Positions 1 to 12,640 are shown, counted from the first letter of the stretch. The stretch: DNA of 64,000 bases from Sinotaia quadrata (GCA_028829895.1 CM054181.1:64473759-64537758), one strand, 5' to 3'. Program-made: numbers and translations. The notes: generated by a model from the sequence alone, not told the origin.

Positions 1-266
1 GTCAACCCCCCCCCCCAAATAATAATAATAAATAAATAAAACTTAAAACCCAACCAAAAACAGCAACAGTATGATTGCATTAGAGATAATAGACGGACAG
101 ATTGAGAGATGAATAAACAAAAATATAGTTAGTCAATGAGACCCGGATACATAATTATACAGAATAATCCACACACACATACACGTACAAATAATATTTA
201 CACTCTAACTGTCAAAATCTTGAAAGCACAAAGAGTACATATATAGAGATCAAGTAGGTATAAAAT

Positions 267-535
<269 letters not shown>

Positions 536-858
536 CAAGTACAATAGAAATGAGATATTTATAATGAGATAAACGAGTTGACAATTAGTGCCAGCGCCTA
601 GTATCCAATAAAGTCCAGAGCAAAGATAGTTAAAGGAAAATACGTCGTCCCACTTAATGCTGTATCTCTCTCTGTCTGTCTAACAGCGTACTTAAAGTTC
701 TTTTATGTTATGTTTATGCAATCCATCTGTGACATACTTTACGAGTCGTCTGTCTTAACATTGTTTAGTTTTTGTTGTTGTACAGTAGGATGTCTTACAT
801 TGCACTGATTCACTTTACGCTGTCTTTCTCAGCGTTGTCGTGCTTAACGTTGACGTAC
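536..858. other. Intron sequence, nothing coding seen
   Basis: No exon resembling TM5 or later receptor segments could be read on the minus strand here, apart from the donor bases of the 859-927 exon at 857-858. Confidence 0.6.
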
Positions 859-927
859 CTATTGCTGCTGAATGGTCCCACCAATCTGAGGAACAAATGT
901 ATGCCTTTAGCCCGCTCACATCTTTGC
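859..927 (-). CDS. Exon: ECL2 of GPR158-like receptor
   Basis: This is a 69-nt exon, phase 1 in and phase 1 out, with acceptor tactgttgcag and donor ATAG then gtacgt. It reads (G)KDVSGLKAYICSSDWWDH followed by SAAI. The C-x-x-D/x-W-W-D motif of ECL2 is conserved in GPR158-like receptors, and its cysteine should form the class C TM3-ECL2 disulfide. The acceptor and first four or five exon bases are the last copy of a 57-bp minisatellite (924-1408), so eight or more near-identical acceptor copies lie upstream. The next exon (TM5 onward) is not in the remaining 858 bases and must be off the left edge. Confidence 0.92.
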
Positions 928-1408
928 CTGCAACAGTACGGACACAAATACAAAGTATTTTATTATAAACACCAGCCATTTTGCCTGCAACAGTACGGAC
1001 ACAAATACAAAGTATTTTATTATAAACACCAGCCATTTTGCCTGCAATAGTACGGACACAAACACAAAGTATTTTATTATAAACACCAGCCATTTTGCCT
1101 GCAACAGTACGGACACAAATACAAAGTATTTTATTATAAACACCAGCCATTTTGCCTGCAACAGTATGGACACAAACACAAAGTATTTTATTATAAACAC
1201 CAGCCATTTTGCCTGCAACAGTACGGACACAAACACAAAGTATTTTATTATAAACACCAGCCATTTTGCCTGCAACAGTACGGCCACAAACACAAAGTAT
1301 TTTATTATAAACACCAGCCATTTTGCCTGCAACAGTACGGCCACAAATACAAAGTATTCTATTACAAACTCCAGCCATTTTGCCTGCAACAGTACGGAAA
1401 CAAAGTTA
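924..1408. repeat. 57-bp minisatellite carrying the ECL2 exon acceptor
   Basis: Eight full units plus a partial one. Unit starts are 924, 981, 1038, 1095, 1152, 1209, 1266, 1323 and 1380. On the minus strand each unit has ctgttgcag followed by gcaaa, which is the splice acceptor and first bases of the 859-927 exon. One unit has cta for ctg. The period is 19 codons, so long spurious frames cross it. Confidence 0.97.
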
Positions 1409-2514
1409 CGAGTCATAAAGCACACAAATAGTAATATTGATTTATACAGTGATCACTGGGCACCGTAAGAACATTTGTAATGTTTCAAGTAGTGACACTC
1501 ATCAAAACAGTTATAAATGATACATACAGTGTCTAACATAAAGCAGTTATAATGATTCACACATTGACTACAATAAAAAGTACTTATAATGATTTATAGA
1601 GTGTTCAGCATTAAAATGTTATAAAGATTCTTATACTACCATACAAATAGTTGTAATGAATCAAACAATGATTTTTAAAATCTCTTGTAATGGTTTATAC
1701 AGTGATTATCATAAAAGTAGCTGTAATGACTCACTCACGATTAGTACAAAATAGCTGTAATGATTCACACATGATTAATGTAAAAATAGATACTATTATT
1801 CATCAGGGACAACAATACTTGCATTGATTCATCTAGTGGGTTACTATAGAATAGTTATTATGATTCACATACAACGTTTGATTTCAAGCCCTCCTTTGCT
1901 TTAAAAGTTGTAATTTCCTTCATTGTTAAGCTCTTAGGGGAGATTAATGCAGCGCACAATGACGTCATAGTTGCGTACTAAAAAAAAATAAATATTTTTT
2001 TACTACTGATGATTCTCTTTAAATTTGTGTGGATTTACATTGCACAGAACGTCATTTCTTAATAGTAGGGCGTCCTATGTTCAGGTCAAGCTAATCGATG
2101 AGTTTGTAGAATATTGTTGGATGGAAAAAGTTATCTCTGAATGTTGGTCTACTCGCTTAAGCAATGTTTGACCTGACCTTCATTTGAATTTATGAACTAC
2201 GTCACGTACCCCCACCCCACCCAAAAGTGGGATGAAATTAAAAGAGAAGAAGTCAATATATATCAAAATTAATTTTCTATCTAAATGTCTACCTAGACAA
2301 AGACACGAACACACACAAGAAATACAGAAAATTAAGTTGGAAATAATATAAAGGAAAGATAGAATTTAAAATCTGATGGGATTTGGTGTTATCACGCAGA
2401 TAGATAGATAGAGAGACAGATAGACGCGTCGACTGCTAAAAAGAACCAAACCTTGAATAGCCAGATTGAAATGTGCTCTACCCCCCCCCACTCCAACTTC
2501 CCGACTCTGCTATT

Positions 2515-2655
2515 TTAGTCCCCACCCAACTTCCACGACCCGCTATTTCAGTCCCCACCCAACTTCCACGACCCGCTATTTCAGTCCCCACCCAACTTCC
2601 ACGACCCGCTATTTCAGTCCCCACCCAACTTCCACGACCCGCTATTTCAGTCTAT
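2515..2655. repeat. 33-bp minisatellite
   Basis: Four to five units of ttccacgacccgctatttca plus gtccccacccaac. Confidence 0.95.
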
Positions 2656-4162
2656 GGTTTATCCACACACGCGTGCTATCTCTTCACTAAGACAGTCACA
2701 GCGATACTTGTTTATGCGCATGCCTGCTTAGAATAACGTCATAATTTCCGGTATATTACTGCATTGTCATCTAAATTGTCCGAGTCTTCTCTAGGGGACC
2801 TTAAAACAACAATAACTACAGCAAAACTTAACTTCCAGACTTCCCTGTGTGGGGTGTAAAGGGTGGTGGGAGCCACTAGTGCAAAGCATCTCTTTTAATC
2901 AGACGTGAGCGTACAATTCATTCTTAAGATGAAAAGCGTGCGCACATGTATATGTTTTAGGGGAGGGTAAGTCAGATTTGTTTCCGGAGTTTCTGTTCCG
3001 GGATAAAACATGAAAGAACTATGTAAAGACAAAAATAACTAGTTACGTTTTAAGGCAGGATTTAATTTGTTCCTGAATGATTATCTAAAAGCGTATAATT
3101 CTAGAAAATGAATTACGCGAGCAAATTGGTCGCTTTGTGATATTTTGTGGGACGGAAAGAATACATCGTAGGTTGAATTAAAACTGTTTTTCTTTCAAAA
3201 CAAATCACAATGAACAAACGAAATATCCTAACAGAAAAAAGCTTTACAAGATTTTGCATTTATTCGGAAATAACCTTTATCCTGCGGTGGCTTGCTTGTG
3301 GTCTTACGTGCTTGTTTGTTTGTGTTTCTCGCAAGTCTTGCAAAATTATAAGTGTATTGAACCAATACATTACAAGGATGTAGTGTCAAAGCAAACACAA
3401 ACATGTAAAAAGATCAATGGAGTGCGGAGAGAAAAATTTAAGTCTTATCTGAATTCCCGAGACACCTAATTTCCGCGGACAAATTGAGAACATGGCATCA
3501 GATTGAATATTCTAGGAATTTATCAACTGCTATCTCTTCTCTTATCAAGTGCCGGATAATCTAACGGAAACGCCTTAATTTCTGATAAACAGAGGGGACG
3601 TTTGGGCCGGGACGTGCTGTCACCGAGTTTTTAAGTAGTTATTGTCCGATAATTCTCAAGCTGTCAATCAGGGTGTATGAGAGTTATTTCCCATACTGTT
3701 GACATCGTAAACTGACTGAAAATTAATGAAAGCTCACACCCGCAAATTAATTTAGTTTGGCGCTGTTCAAGGTTGTTACGAAAGAGAAATAAAAAAAGGG
3801 ACTTGATAGAAAAAAAATAAATACATGAAAATAAACTGAATAAATCATAATGTTAAATGGGCACACAATTACTACGTAAATATGAAGAAATAGATTAGGA
3901 CTGTGCAAATGATAAAACAAACACACGAAAATAAAATAAAAAAGTGTATATTAAATATGTAAAACTTTAACGATAAAGCACAAAAATGAATCACTATCTG
4001 TACAAATACCTAAATTAATATATCTGAAAAAGTCCTTTTACATGTGTACGCGCGTGCATGTATGCGCAGGTATGTGCGTTTATGAAAACGTATTGTAGAG
4101 TAAATGTGACATGCAACATAGTTGTATGTGAATATGTTCTTGTAAGTAATTTTGGGTGATAG

Positions 4163-4434
<272 letters not shown>

Positions 4435-4461
4435 CGTTAGATAGAGGAGAAAGACTGCTAA

Positions 4462-4597
4462 TCTGTGACAAAACAAACAAAAGCGAGAACAATTATTAAA
4501 GACAAAGTCTGTGACAAAACAAACAAAAGCGAGAACAATTATTAAAGACAAAGTCTGTGACAAAACAAACAAAAGCGAGAACAATTATTAAAGACAA
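4462..4597. repeat. 46-bp tandem triplication
   Basis: Three units starting at 4462, 4508 and 4554. On the minus strand each ends tttgtttgttttgtcacag, which resembles a splice acceptor. Confidence 0.95.
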
Positions 4598-5550
4598 ATT
4601 CACTGCACCTAACTCGTGTGCACTTTAATCTGAAAATCCAAAGCTCCCTCTGACGGCAAGCAGTTCTTTTACTTAAGATCATGGCAGCTTCCGGCCTGGG
4701 CCGACTTCGCTGCCCGGCGCAAAGTGCACCACTGGAAGGAGGTTTCTGATGTGGAGATACAGAATGGAGTGGAGCATGACTGAGAGAAATGTTGAACGGA
4801 TGACGACTAGCAGGTCTTCTCGGAAACATTCGTTTACATTCGTTCTGAGTTGAAGCCTAGCAAAGGATCGTCTACCTTCTGTGACGATGACATCACTCCA
4901 CACACCCCCTCAACCCCAACTGCGTGAAGTCAGCAGATGGTAGGCTGAATCGATAGTCTCCCTTGTTGATCACCACGAATCGCCGCAGACAAGATAATCG
5001 AGCGAGATTTAAACGATGTCTACGTAAACATCTAAACTGCGGTCCGACTCTTTCCTCTACTACTTTGTAAGTGATGTACGATTTTTGTATTCTGGCTAAT
5101 GAAACAACCCACTCACCCCGATGTCATATTTTAATGTTATATGGTATTTGAATGGTCCTTGATGTTTACTGGCATAAACCTAACCTTTTAGGCAGCCTTC
5201 AAGTATGTATGTCATATCTTTAGATAATTGAATGATACATACATAGGATTTTTTTTTGTAGACAGTTCGTGTGGGTTTTATGTTAATGGTATTCGTACTG
5301 AGACTTTTGTTACTGTTGTTGTGGAGTAACTACAACACTTCCACAATCAAAAACGTAAGCTACAAACACGTAATACTTCTATAATCCATGTTGTAAGGTA
5401 AATTCTATTACAAATAAAAACAGACAAAAGAAACAAGTAACCCAAACAAGCAAGCAAGCAAACAAACAAACGGAACAATTTTACCCTTGCAAAGACTCTC
5501 TTGGAGAAAACCGGGACCGTTATACAGTGACGTGAGTTTTAGAAAAAATC

Positions 5551-6015
5551 GAGACTATTATATAATATCATGTTTATAGGAGCCCTCCCCCCGAGACTAT
5601 TGTATAATATCATGTTTATAGGAGCCCCCTGAGACTATTATATAATGTCATGTTTATAGGAGCCCCCTGAGACTATTATATAATGCCATGTTTATAGGAG
5701 CCCCCTGAGACTATTATATAATATCATGTTTATAGGAGCCCCCTGAGACTATTATATAATGCCATGTTTATAGAAGCCCCCTGAGACTATTATATAATGC
5801 CATGTTTATAGGAGCCCCCTGAGACTATTATATAATATCATGTTTATAGGAGCCCTCCCCCCCGAGACTATTATATAATGCCATGTTTATAGGAGCCCAC
5901 TGAGACTATTATATAATATCATGTTTATAGAAAACCCTGAGACTATTATATAATATCATGTTTATAGAAAACCCCGAGACTATTATATAATATCATGTTT
6001 ATAGAAAAATCGAGA
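5551..6015. repeat. ~38-bp AT-rich minisatellite
   Basis: About twelve units of gagactattatataat plus atcatgtttataggagcc. The core tattatataata is self-complementary. Confidence 0.97.
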
Positions 6016-6797
6016 CTTTCATAAAAAGGCATGGCATATTCTTAATGTTTAGGAAAAAAAATACTATTATATAGAACGCATGGCATATCCAAGGAAACTT
6101 AACTACTATACAGCGATCTGGTCTTTTGATAAAATTATTACAGCTTCAAAGTGGCCATTTTTGACTAACATCAGGGCTATTTGAAGTGATACAGTCTTTT
6201 TATTTATCAAGACTACCGAATAGCGACATGACGTTCAGAAATAGCTGAGCTTGTTGTTCATTGGAATTTTTCTTGGACCCTGAATCAGCCAGTTTCAAAA
6301 TATTTTGGACATCCTTGGGTACCGCGTCATTCGAGTATTCTTGAATCTTGTATTGCCAATGTTTTCCAAAATGCCATTTACACACCTTGCAGAACCTGGG
6401 TTTGTCAACAATTCTTAAATATATTCAACCAAAGTTCAAGCATTCATTGTAGAACCCAGAGCATGTCGCCATTTCTAATAAGCTTTGCCAAAGTTACAGC
6501 ATATTTGAGCAACGTTGACTTTGTTAGCTATTTCCAACTTACTTACCCGGGCTCTAAAAGTAGCCACAGTTTAGCTCTAGTAGCCACTGTTTTTCCAATC
6601 TAATGTCGTGTGATATGAACAGCTCAGAATTGCTGTCCGGTTAATCTGAAGTTGAGATAATCCTAGGTTGCCATAAGTTAATTTAACATACTTAAATTAA
6701 TCTTATCCTTTTCAGTCTTTGACAATCATGGGTTTTCTAGTGAATCTAATGGATTTTTAGACCATTCTGGGTTTATCAGTCAAAGAATCTAACATAC

Positions 6798-6943
6798 CTT
6801 GGATAACCCTTGGCGTGCCAGCCACAGTTCTGGCAGTGAGGTAAACAGAGAAGACAAAAACGATGACAATTAACCGCTTGATGAGGTCGCCATCTGATAT
6901 CTTAATTCGCTGCGCCGACCGGACTCTGAAGACCACTGATATT
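6798..6943 (-). CDS. Exon: ICL2 and TM4 of GPR158-like receptor
   Basis: This is a 146-nt exon, phase 2 in and phase 1 out. The acceptor is tttcttccag; the first base A completes the Arg codon begun in the TM3 exon; the donor is CCAAG then gtatgt. It reads ISVVFRVRSAQRIKISDGDL then IKRLIVIVFVFSVYL (TM4) and TARTVAGTPRVIQ. The basic loop FRVRSAQRIKISD corresponds to the second intracellular loop of the CG31760-like group, and D-x-D-L-I-K-R-L starting TM4 is also typical. No minisatellite touches either edge. This exon is the best evidence that the receptor is of the invertebrate GPR158-like type rather than mGluR or GABA-B. Confidence 0.93.
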
Positions 6944-7844
6944 CTGGAAGAAACATTTCCTGCTGTACTGAGAGTAATGAATTCACAAGAGATTCAACAG
7001 TATCCACCCGTTCCTCCATTCATCCCTCCCTCCATCCACCAATCCAATCTATTTAGATCTATCCCTCCTTCGGTCCAATCAGGCCCCTGACTCCTATTCT
7101 CTTTCTCTTCCTGCATCCTGATATTCATTCCTCCCTCCCTTTACCCCCTCCTCAATCTATCCCTTCAGGTCCCTTTCTTCATCCATTCAGGCCTCTCCCT
7201 TTACCCATGTTTTCCCTTGCCCCATCCATACATGAATGTTCCCCCCTCTCTTCTTTTCACTTGTCATCCCTCCTTCCCTTCAGGAAAATGCTAAAATGAC
7301 ATGAAAAAGGATTGTTCTTGAAAGTGAAAGTTTTCAAATTACAAAGAAGAAAAGACACGACGCTACAGTGGAATATTTTGTTGCTGAACACATCTCTACA
7401 TTATTGCGATTCAAATTTTGATTAGAACAATGAAAACTTCACATCAAATATTGAAGCCTCCAAAGTTAAAGAACACATTTACTATTATTGAAAACAAACA
7501 TTCACAAAAATCATTTCCATTCACACAGTGCTTAGCAGATGTATTTAAATAAAAGTGCCAGTAAGAAAAAAACACAAACTATTATACTTACATGTGTTAA
7601 TCTTTGTTAACGCCCTTGCGTCTAAAATTCAAAGACGATTTAACAAAACAGGAAGACCTTTTGAAAAGGTTTATTGCATCGCAAAATGTACCATTGACAC
7701 GTCAAGTTAATCTGCATTAAATTTCACGTTTATTCAGTTGTTAAATTAAAATTATATTAAAGAGAAACTATTCTTTAAAGATTTATTGACTTTCATTTGA
7801 CATTGATTTTTTTTATAGTAAGAGAAATGAGTTCGCAATCTCGC

Positions 7845-7985
7845 ACACAAAGAAGTCTGCACAGTGATGTCATAGATCACGTGGGAATGATGAGCTTTTT
7901 AAAATCTGTATTATGAGAGCCAGTCGGCAGACTTAACATGCTGACGTCACACGTCACGTGATAAGCATTATTAAGCATCCATTTT
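7845..7985. promoter_or_regulatory. Cluster of CRE- and E-box-like sites in an intron
   Basis: Contains atcacgtggg, then gctgacgtcacacgtcacgtg: a TGACGTCA palindrome and two CACGTG cores within about 90 bases. Such sites bind CREB/ATF and bHLH-zip factors. Any enhancer role is inferred only from the motifs. Confidence 0.3.
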
Positions 7986-8035
7986 CTTCCCTGTAGAGAA
8001 GAGATTAAAATGTGTCGAGCAGCAAATTATCTTAC

Positions 8036-8119
8036 CTTTGACAATTCGGCCCGTTGAAAGTGAATTTAAGAGCGAATTTACTGCACACGACACACAAGCA
8101 TCCGTTGCACATGTAATCA
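8036..8119 (-). CDS. Candidate cassette exon, cysteine-rich, frame-compatible
   Basis: This is an 84-nt stretch between a good acceptor (atgtttttccag) and a strong donor (CAAAG then gtaaga). It is phase 2 at both ends, matching the phase of the intron between the TM3 and TM4 exons, so it could be included without breaking the frame. Inserted, it would read S-DYMCNGCLCVVCSK-FALKFTFNGPNCQ before the Arg that precedes ISVVFRV. It carries five cysteines. Nothing like it occurs at this place in known family members, and it would split the TM3/ICL2 junction, so it may be a chance open stretch or a regulated exon producing a variant receptor. Transcript data would settle it. Confidence 0.3.
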
Positions 8120-8260
8120 CTGGAAAAACATTATCATTTTCACCACTTATTAGATAACCACACGAAGAATAACATCATAACTATTTTTTCAACAATTGAC
8201 ATTTCAATAGTGAAGATTTAAAAAAAAAGTGCCATGTGACCATTTTTGGAAGCCGCTCAC

Positions 8261-8370
8261 CTCCAGGTCTTGAGTAAAAGGGCGCCATAGGAAATTGAGA
8301 AACCAATTTCCCGAATCCAGAACTGTATGCAGCATGTGATAACGGTAGCTTCAAAGTAACCAACAATGAG
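8261..8370 (-). CDS. Exon: ECL1 and TM3 of GPR158-like receptor
   Basis: This is a 110-nt exon, phase 0 in and phase 2 out, with acceptor gttgttgcag and donor TGGAG then gtgagc. It reads LIVGYFEATVITCCIQFW followed by IREIGFSISYGALLLKTW and the first two bases of an Arg codon. The cysteines at positions 13-14 include the one expected to pair with the ECL2 cysteine (YIC in the 859-927 exon). ISYGALLLKTWR is the TM3 signature shared with CG31760-like receptors. A 49-bp minisatellite lies just beyond the acceptor and contains decayed copies of the acceptor and the first 13 or so exon bases. Confidence 0.93.
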
Positions 8371-8387
8371 CTGCAACAACAATACTA

Positions 8388-8645
8388 AATAAAGTAACCT
8401 GTAGTACACTAACATAGCCAAAATGAGATGTAAGTTAATAAAATAACCTGTAGTACACTAACATAGCCAAAATGAGATGTAAGTTAATAAAATAACCTGT
8501 AGTACACTAACATAGCCAAAATGAGATGTAAGTTAATAAAGAAACCTTAGTACACTAACATAACCAAAATGAGCTGTAAGTTAATAAAGTAACCTGTAGT
8601 ACACTAACATAACCAAAATGAGATGTAAGTTAATATAGTAACCTG
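8388..8645. repeat. 49-bp minisatellite next to the TM3 exon acceptor
   Basis: About five units (for example 8401, 8450, 8499). On the minus strand units read cttaca-(g/t)-CTCATTTTGGTTATG, a decayed copy of the TM3 exon acceptor and its first 13 bases. The AG is intact in the unit at 8571-8580 and lost in most others. Confidence 0.9.
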
Positions 8646-9330
8646 TAAGAAACTACAACAATGATAATCGTTAATGATGCAACCGAAATACACTATAACA
8701 CGTAATAGGTAATAAAGTAAATGGCAATTAACTGCAACAGTTATAGATAATAAATTAACTAAACTATAATAATACTTAAAAAAATAATACTGTAATACTT
8801 AACAGAGTTATGTTACACAACTCTAATACTTAATAAATAAACTTGAAAAAATAACTTTTAACACACAACGATGATACTTAATAAATAAACTTGAAAAAGT
8901 AACTTTTATTACACTACGGGAATACTTGATAGAATAACGCTACAATAATATTTGACAAAGTATCATTTAAAATAATATGACTACAGTATTACTTGATAGA
9001 TAAAGTAGCATATAATACACTACAAAAATACTCGATAAAATGACATTTAATACATGATAAAGTATCATGTAACACACCAGTAATACTTGATAAAGTAACC
9101 CAGAAAAGAGCAAATAAAAGATGAAATTCTCAGCTCAAAATCAATCATTCTCTTAATTATTCAGAAATATTACCATGCTTGGTAAGAGGCAGGTCATTCT
9201 TACCTTATTTACAGTTGCACGCAGACTGGAATGTATACTTTATAATTCTGCTTCATTTAGAGAATTGGAGTGATTATTATTATTATTATTATCTTTCTAT
9301 TTAAAATATTCATGTAGAGAACTGGAGTGC

Positions 9331-9370
<40 letters not shown>

Positions 9371-9463
9371 CTTTCTATTTAAAATATTCATGTAGAGAAC
9401 TGGAGTGCGTGAAAGTAAAGGCTGTACTATTTCCTGAATTTATTAACTAGAGCTACACATGCT

Positions 9464-9543
<80 letters not shown>

Positions 9544-9562
9544 TGTGTACGTGTGTGTGGGT
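9464..9562. repeat. (GT)n microsatellite
   Basis: Imperfect GT tract with tatgtg and tacgtg interruptions. Confidence 0.97.
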
Positions 9563-10156
9563 GCGCGCGCGAAGAGAGTAAGGAAAAGGCTGAAATGCAT
9601 AAAAGTTTTAATTTTCCAATGGCGGGTTATCTCTCTTTAGTTATTCGGTCTTGCCGAATTGGCACCGCTGCTCTACCAAAACCAATGACTCCCACGTCTG
9701 CTAGTGACTGACGTCAAACTGGTTTGATACCGCGAAGATGGTCTCCAAGCGACAACTCGAACGCAGCAGACAGTCCTACACAGCCTCTTACCTCCAAGAG
9801 ATGATCTGAGAAATATTCAGCCAGTGAACACAGGCTTTTCCTGCATTCCCAGATGTTTACACTTTAACGGTTGGGAAAAAAACAACTATTTGTGTATACT
9901 ACTGTCACTTTTTGTAGCACTCATGTGTAACTTTAACATAATCATTGTAACAGCTAAGGGTAGATTGACCTTCGGCAATAAAAGTCACAGAATCTCGAGT
10001 AAGTCTTATAAGTGTCCATAAAAGTCTCCATTTCACTCTCAGGCAGGAAGTGACGTCTATAAATTAAGCCAAAACGTACCGTAGTACAGTTATTCACAGT
10101 AGATGAACGATGGTAACATTAAGATTAGAGAGAGGCCTGACAATGGCTTTCGTAAA

Positions 10157-10158
10157 AG

Positions 10159-10221
<63 letters not shown>
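10157..10221. repeat. (GA)n microsatellite
   Basis: An AAAG-type start followed by a pure GA run. Confidence 0.97.
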
Positions 10222-10223
<2 letters not shown>

Positions 10224-10423
10224 GCTTCAGACAGAAAAAAAATTGAAGCGAAAGACGAGTGATGCAGACAGGAATAAGAGTAGGGAACCCTTCATTACGT
10301 CTTAGTTTCGTTCCTAAAATAAATTCGCTTTCCTTTGTAATCTCCCCACCACTCAAGCACCGATGTTTACCTTTCGTACGTCCATCGGGATGCGAGTCTG
10401 CATCAGATCCCTTCTAAAGGGAC

Positions 10424-10500
10424 TCACAGTAGCACAGACGGTAAGACACCAATTTCTTGCTCAAATGACCGAACTTAGAGATCCCTACTTAGGGTAAGAA
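10424..10500 (+). mobile_element. tRNA-derived SINE-like remnant
   Basis: tagcacagacggtaag (A-box-like) and cttagagatccc (B-box-like) are about 40 bases apart. The sequence is tRNA-like but no complete tRNA fold is evident. Confidence 0.4.
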
Positions 10501-10693
10501 AACTGACGGGTAATTCTTGAGCGCTCTATATTAATTTGAATGATCCAAATAATCTGTTTTCAGCTTCCAGCAGCTCCGTACACATATCGTTAAATCGTGT
10601 GTGTTATCTCCCCTCCACCCTGAACACAGCCAGAACTATTCAGAATTCGTTCCTGATAGAAATTGTAAATGTCGTTTCCAACTTGTCCGGCAG

Positions 10694-10765
10694 AACGCGA
10701 TCTAGACGAACTGCTAACCCGAATAGAAAATATGGAGGTTCAGCTAATAAGTTCAGAAAAACAAA
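10694..10765 (+). CDS. Candidate plus-strand exon, coiled-coil-like
   Basis: A 72-nt open stretch lies between acceptor-like tgtccggcag and donor AAA then gtgagg. It reads ERDLDELLTRIENMEVQL then ISSEKQ, with leucine and isoleucine in heptad-like spacing. It is opposite to the receptor gene, inside its TM2-TM3 intron. It could be an exon of a nested gene, part of a transposable element next to the SINE-like remnant at 10424-10500, or chance. Confidence 0.18.
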
Positions 10766-10979
10766 GTGAGGGGTCTCATCCCGTACCTATTGTGTCATTA
10801 CGATTACTGGCAGATGTGTCATTCATTTTGCCCAGGGACATATCACCTCGCCCAAGCTATATATATATATATATACGTAGCAAAATTTTTGAATAGAAGA
10901 TGCAATTCAATCAACCAATGAACACTCGTATATCATGTATTATTCATTGATGATGCACTGATGATGCACTCCTAAGCAC

Positions 10980-11103
10980 TGACACGTTCTTTCTATAAGG
11001 GATATATTGTTCTTTCTATAAGGGATATATTGTTCTTTCTATAAGGGATATATTGTTCTTTCTATAAGGGATATATTGTTCTTTCTATAAGGGATATATT
11101 GTT
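10980..11103. repeat. 23-bp minisatellite
   Basis: Five units of ttctttctataagggatata plus ttg. Confidence 0.96.
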
Positions 11104-11164
11104 GTGTATTAGAGATTAGATGAATAAGTTACAAAATATTGTAGCTACGAACGTACGTATGTAT

Positions 11165-11272
<108 letters not shown>

Positions 11273-11276
11273 ATAT

Positions 11277-12640
11277 TGTGGCGGAGTAAATTTGCTTATA
11301 CCTACTTCTAGATTTAATTGTTATATAAATTGTTAAATTGTCGAAATGAACCAACCTTGGGCACTCCTTATGATGGTATTTTGTAAGTCTTGGAGTTGAA
11401 GTAAACAACTCGAGTTGAGAATATGTCAGAAATTGCTGATGCAATCCAAACCATTTGCAACTGGATGAGTAGTTTTTATTATACAATGGGTTAAGATTTA
11501 CGAGAACAAAACCGGCTGATGTGCTGAGATCAAAAGTTTACCTACTGTAGAGAATTCTATTGTCTAATCACTTTGAATTTGGAATGGCAAGAAGTCCAAT
11601 CATCAAAGTTGGTCGTTAGTGTAATGGTGTGTTAACTGACTGATTGAGAGAAAATAGACTTAGAAATATTTCGTGCATTTTGCTACTGATATGTTATACT
11701 TGTGTTTTTCGTAGAGATGTATTATGTGATTAGACTATTATTTCTACAAATTGTGAACTATGATGTTTATATATGACCTGCTAAACACTTGACATTGTTT
11801 CTAGTGAACCCACTCATAAAACTATTATGCTGTATTTATTATGGTGTTTGCATGTACTGGGCTAATAAATACTGTTACAGGTTACTATAAGATAAGACTT
11901 GAACATAAGAGAGAATGGAAGTAAAGATGAATAAACTGGAAACTTGGTGGTTGTTCCCTGATCATATTTTACAGGGAATAAGAAGCCTTTCCTTTCCTTT
12001 CCTTTCCTTTCCTTGAATCTCCTGGTTTACTGATTATAAACTGCTACAACCATGGCAGATGCAGGAAGTATCTACCACAGCATGTAAGTGTAAGGAATAC
12101 ACTGCACTCTATTATGGTGGCAAAGTATGCTGACTGCATCGAGCAATTTCTGTTACAAGGAAGTTACTGGAAGCTGCTACAATTTTTGCTAACTGTTCTG
12201 TCTGTGGGAGCTAGTATGGCAAAGCACCAGATGGCCTTAAGAGAATAGTGGCTAGTCAGTGTACTAAAATATGAGATGGGAAATATGTGGAACTGACAGT
12301 AATAATGTGAACAATAAACTTGTGACTTTGTTACAAAAAGTGCACTAAAAGTTATTGCAGGTTTGTCTAGACAAGGTTACTTAGAAACTATTATTGCTTA
12401 TGTCTAATAACTCCATTTCTGTTCTATGATAAGAACTATCCTGTGATTTGTATTGACACTAATTTGTTGAATTTTGTTTTAGGGGATATAAGACCATATA
12501 AGTATGACATTTTTCGAACTTGTTTTCATGGAAATATTGAATTATTAATAACATAAATTAAAATCTCATCACTTGTGATTAGTTATGGATGATTAATTAA
12601 TTAATAATAATCATAACCATTTTCTAGGTGCCAAACACAC
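11277..12640 (+). mobile_element. Dispersed repeat family, copy A
   Basis: This is a full-length-looking copy of a non-coding element that recurs in the window. It starts near tgtggcggagtaaatttgc and ends near aataatcataaccatttt-ctag. Shared internal marks include the segment before ctccttatgatgg, gactgattgagaga, gggctaataaatactg and aaataaactggaaact. It has no coding frame. Near the right end GTTATG and CATAAC flank an AT-rich loop, a potential hairpin a few bases before ctag. It is a non-autonomous element of unknown class, in the TM2-TM3 intron. Confidence 0.7.

Larger units (their letters stand above)
6944..8260 (-). other. Intron between TM3 and TM4 exons
   Basis: About 1.3 kb. It holds a pyrimidine-rich stretch (7000-7290: ccctcc/ttcatccatt repeats), the CRE/E-box cluster and the candidate cassette exon at 8036-8119. 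The rest is AT-rich with nothing seen. Confidence 0.75.

Noticed and set aside
10340..10400. Minus stretch reading KGSDADSHPDGRTK between ccctttag and AAAG-gtaaac
   Set aside because: About 43 nt, incompatible with the phase-0 intron it lies in; no homology seen.
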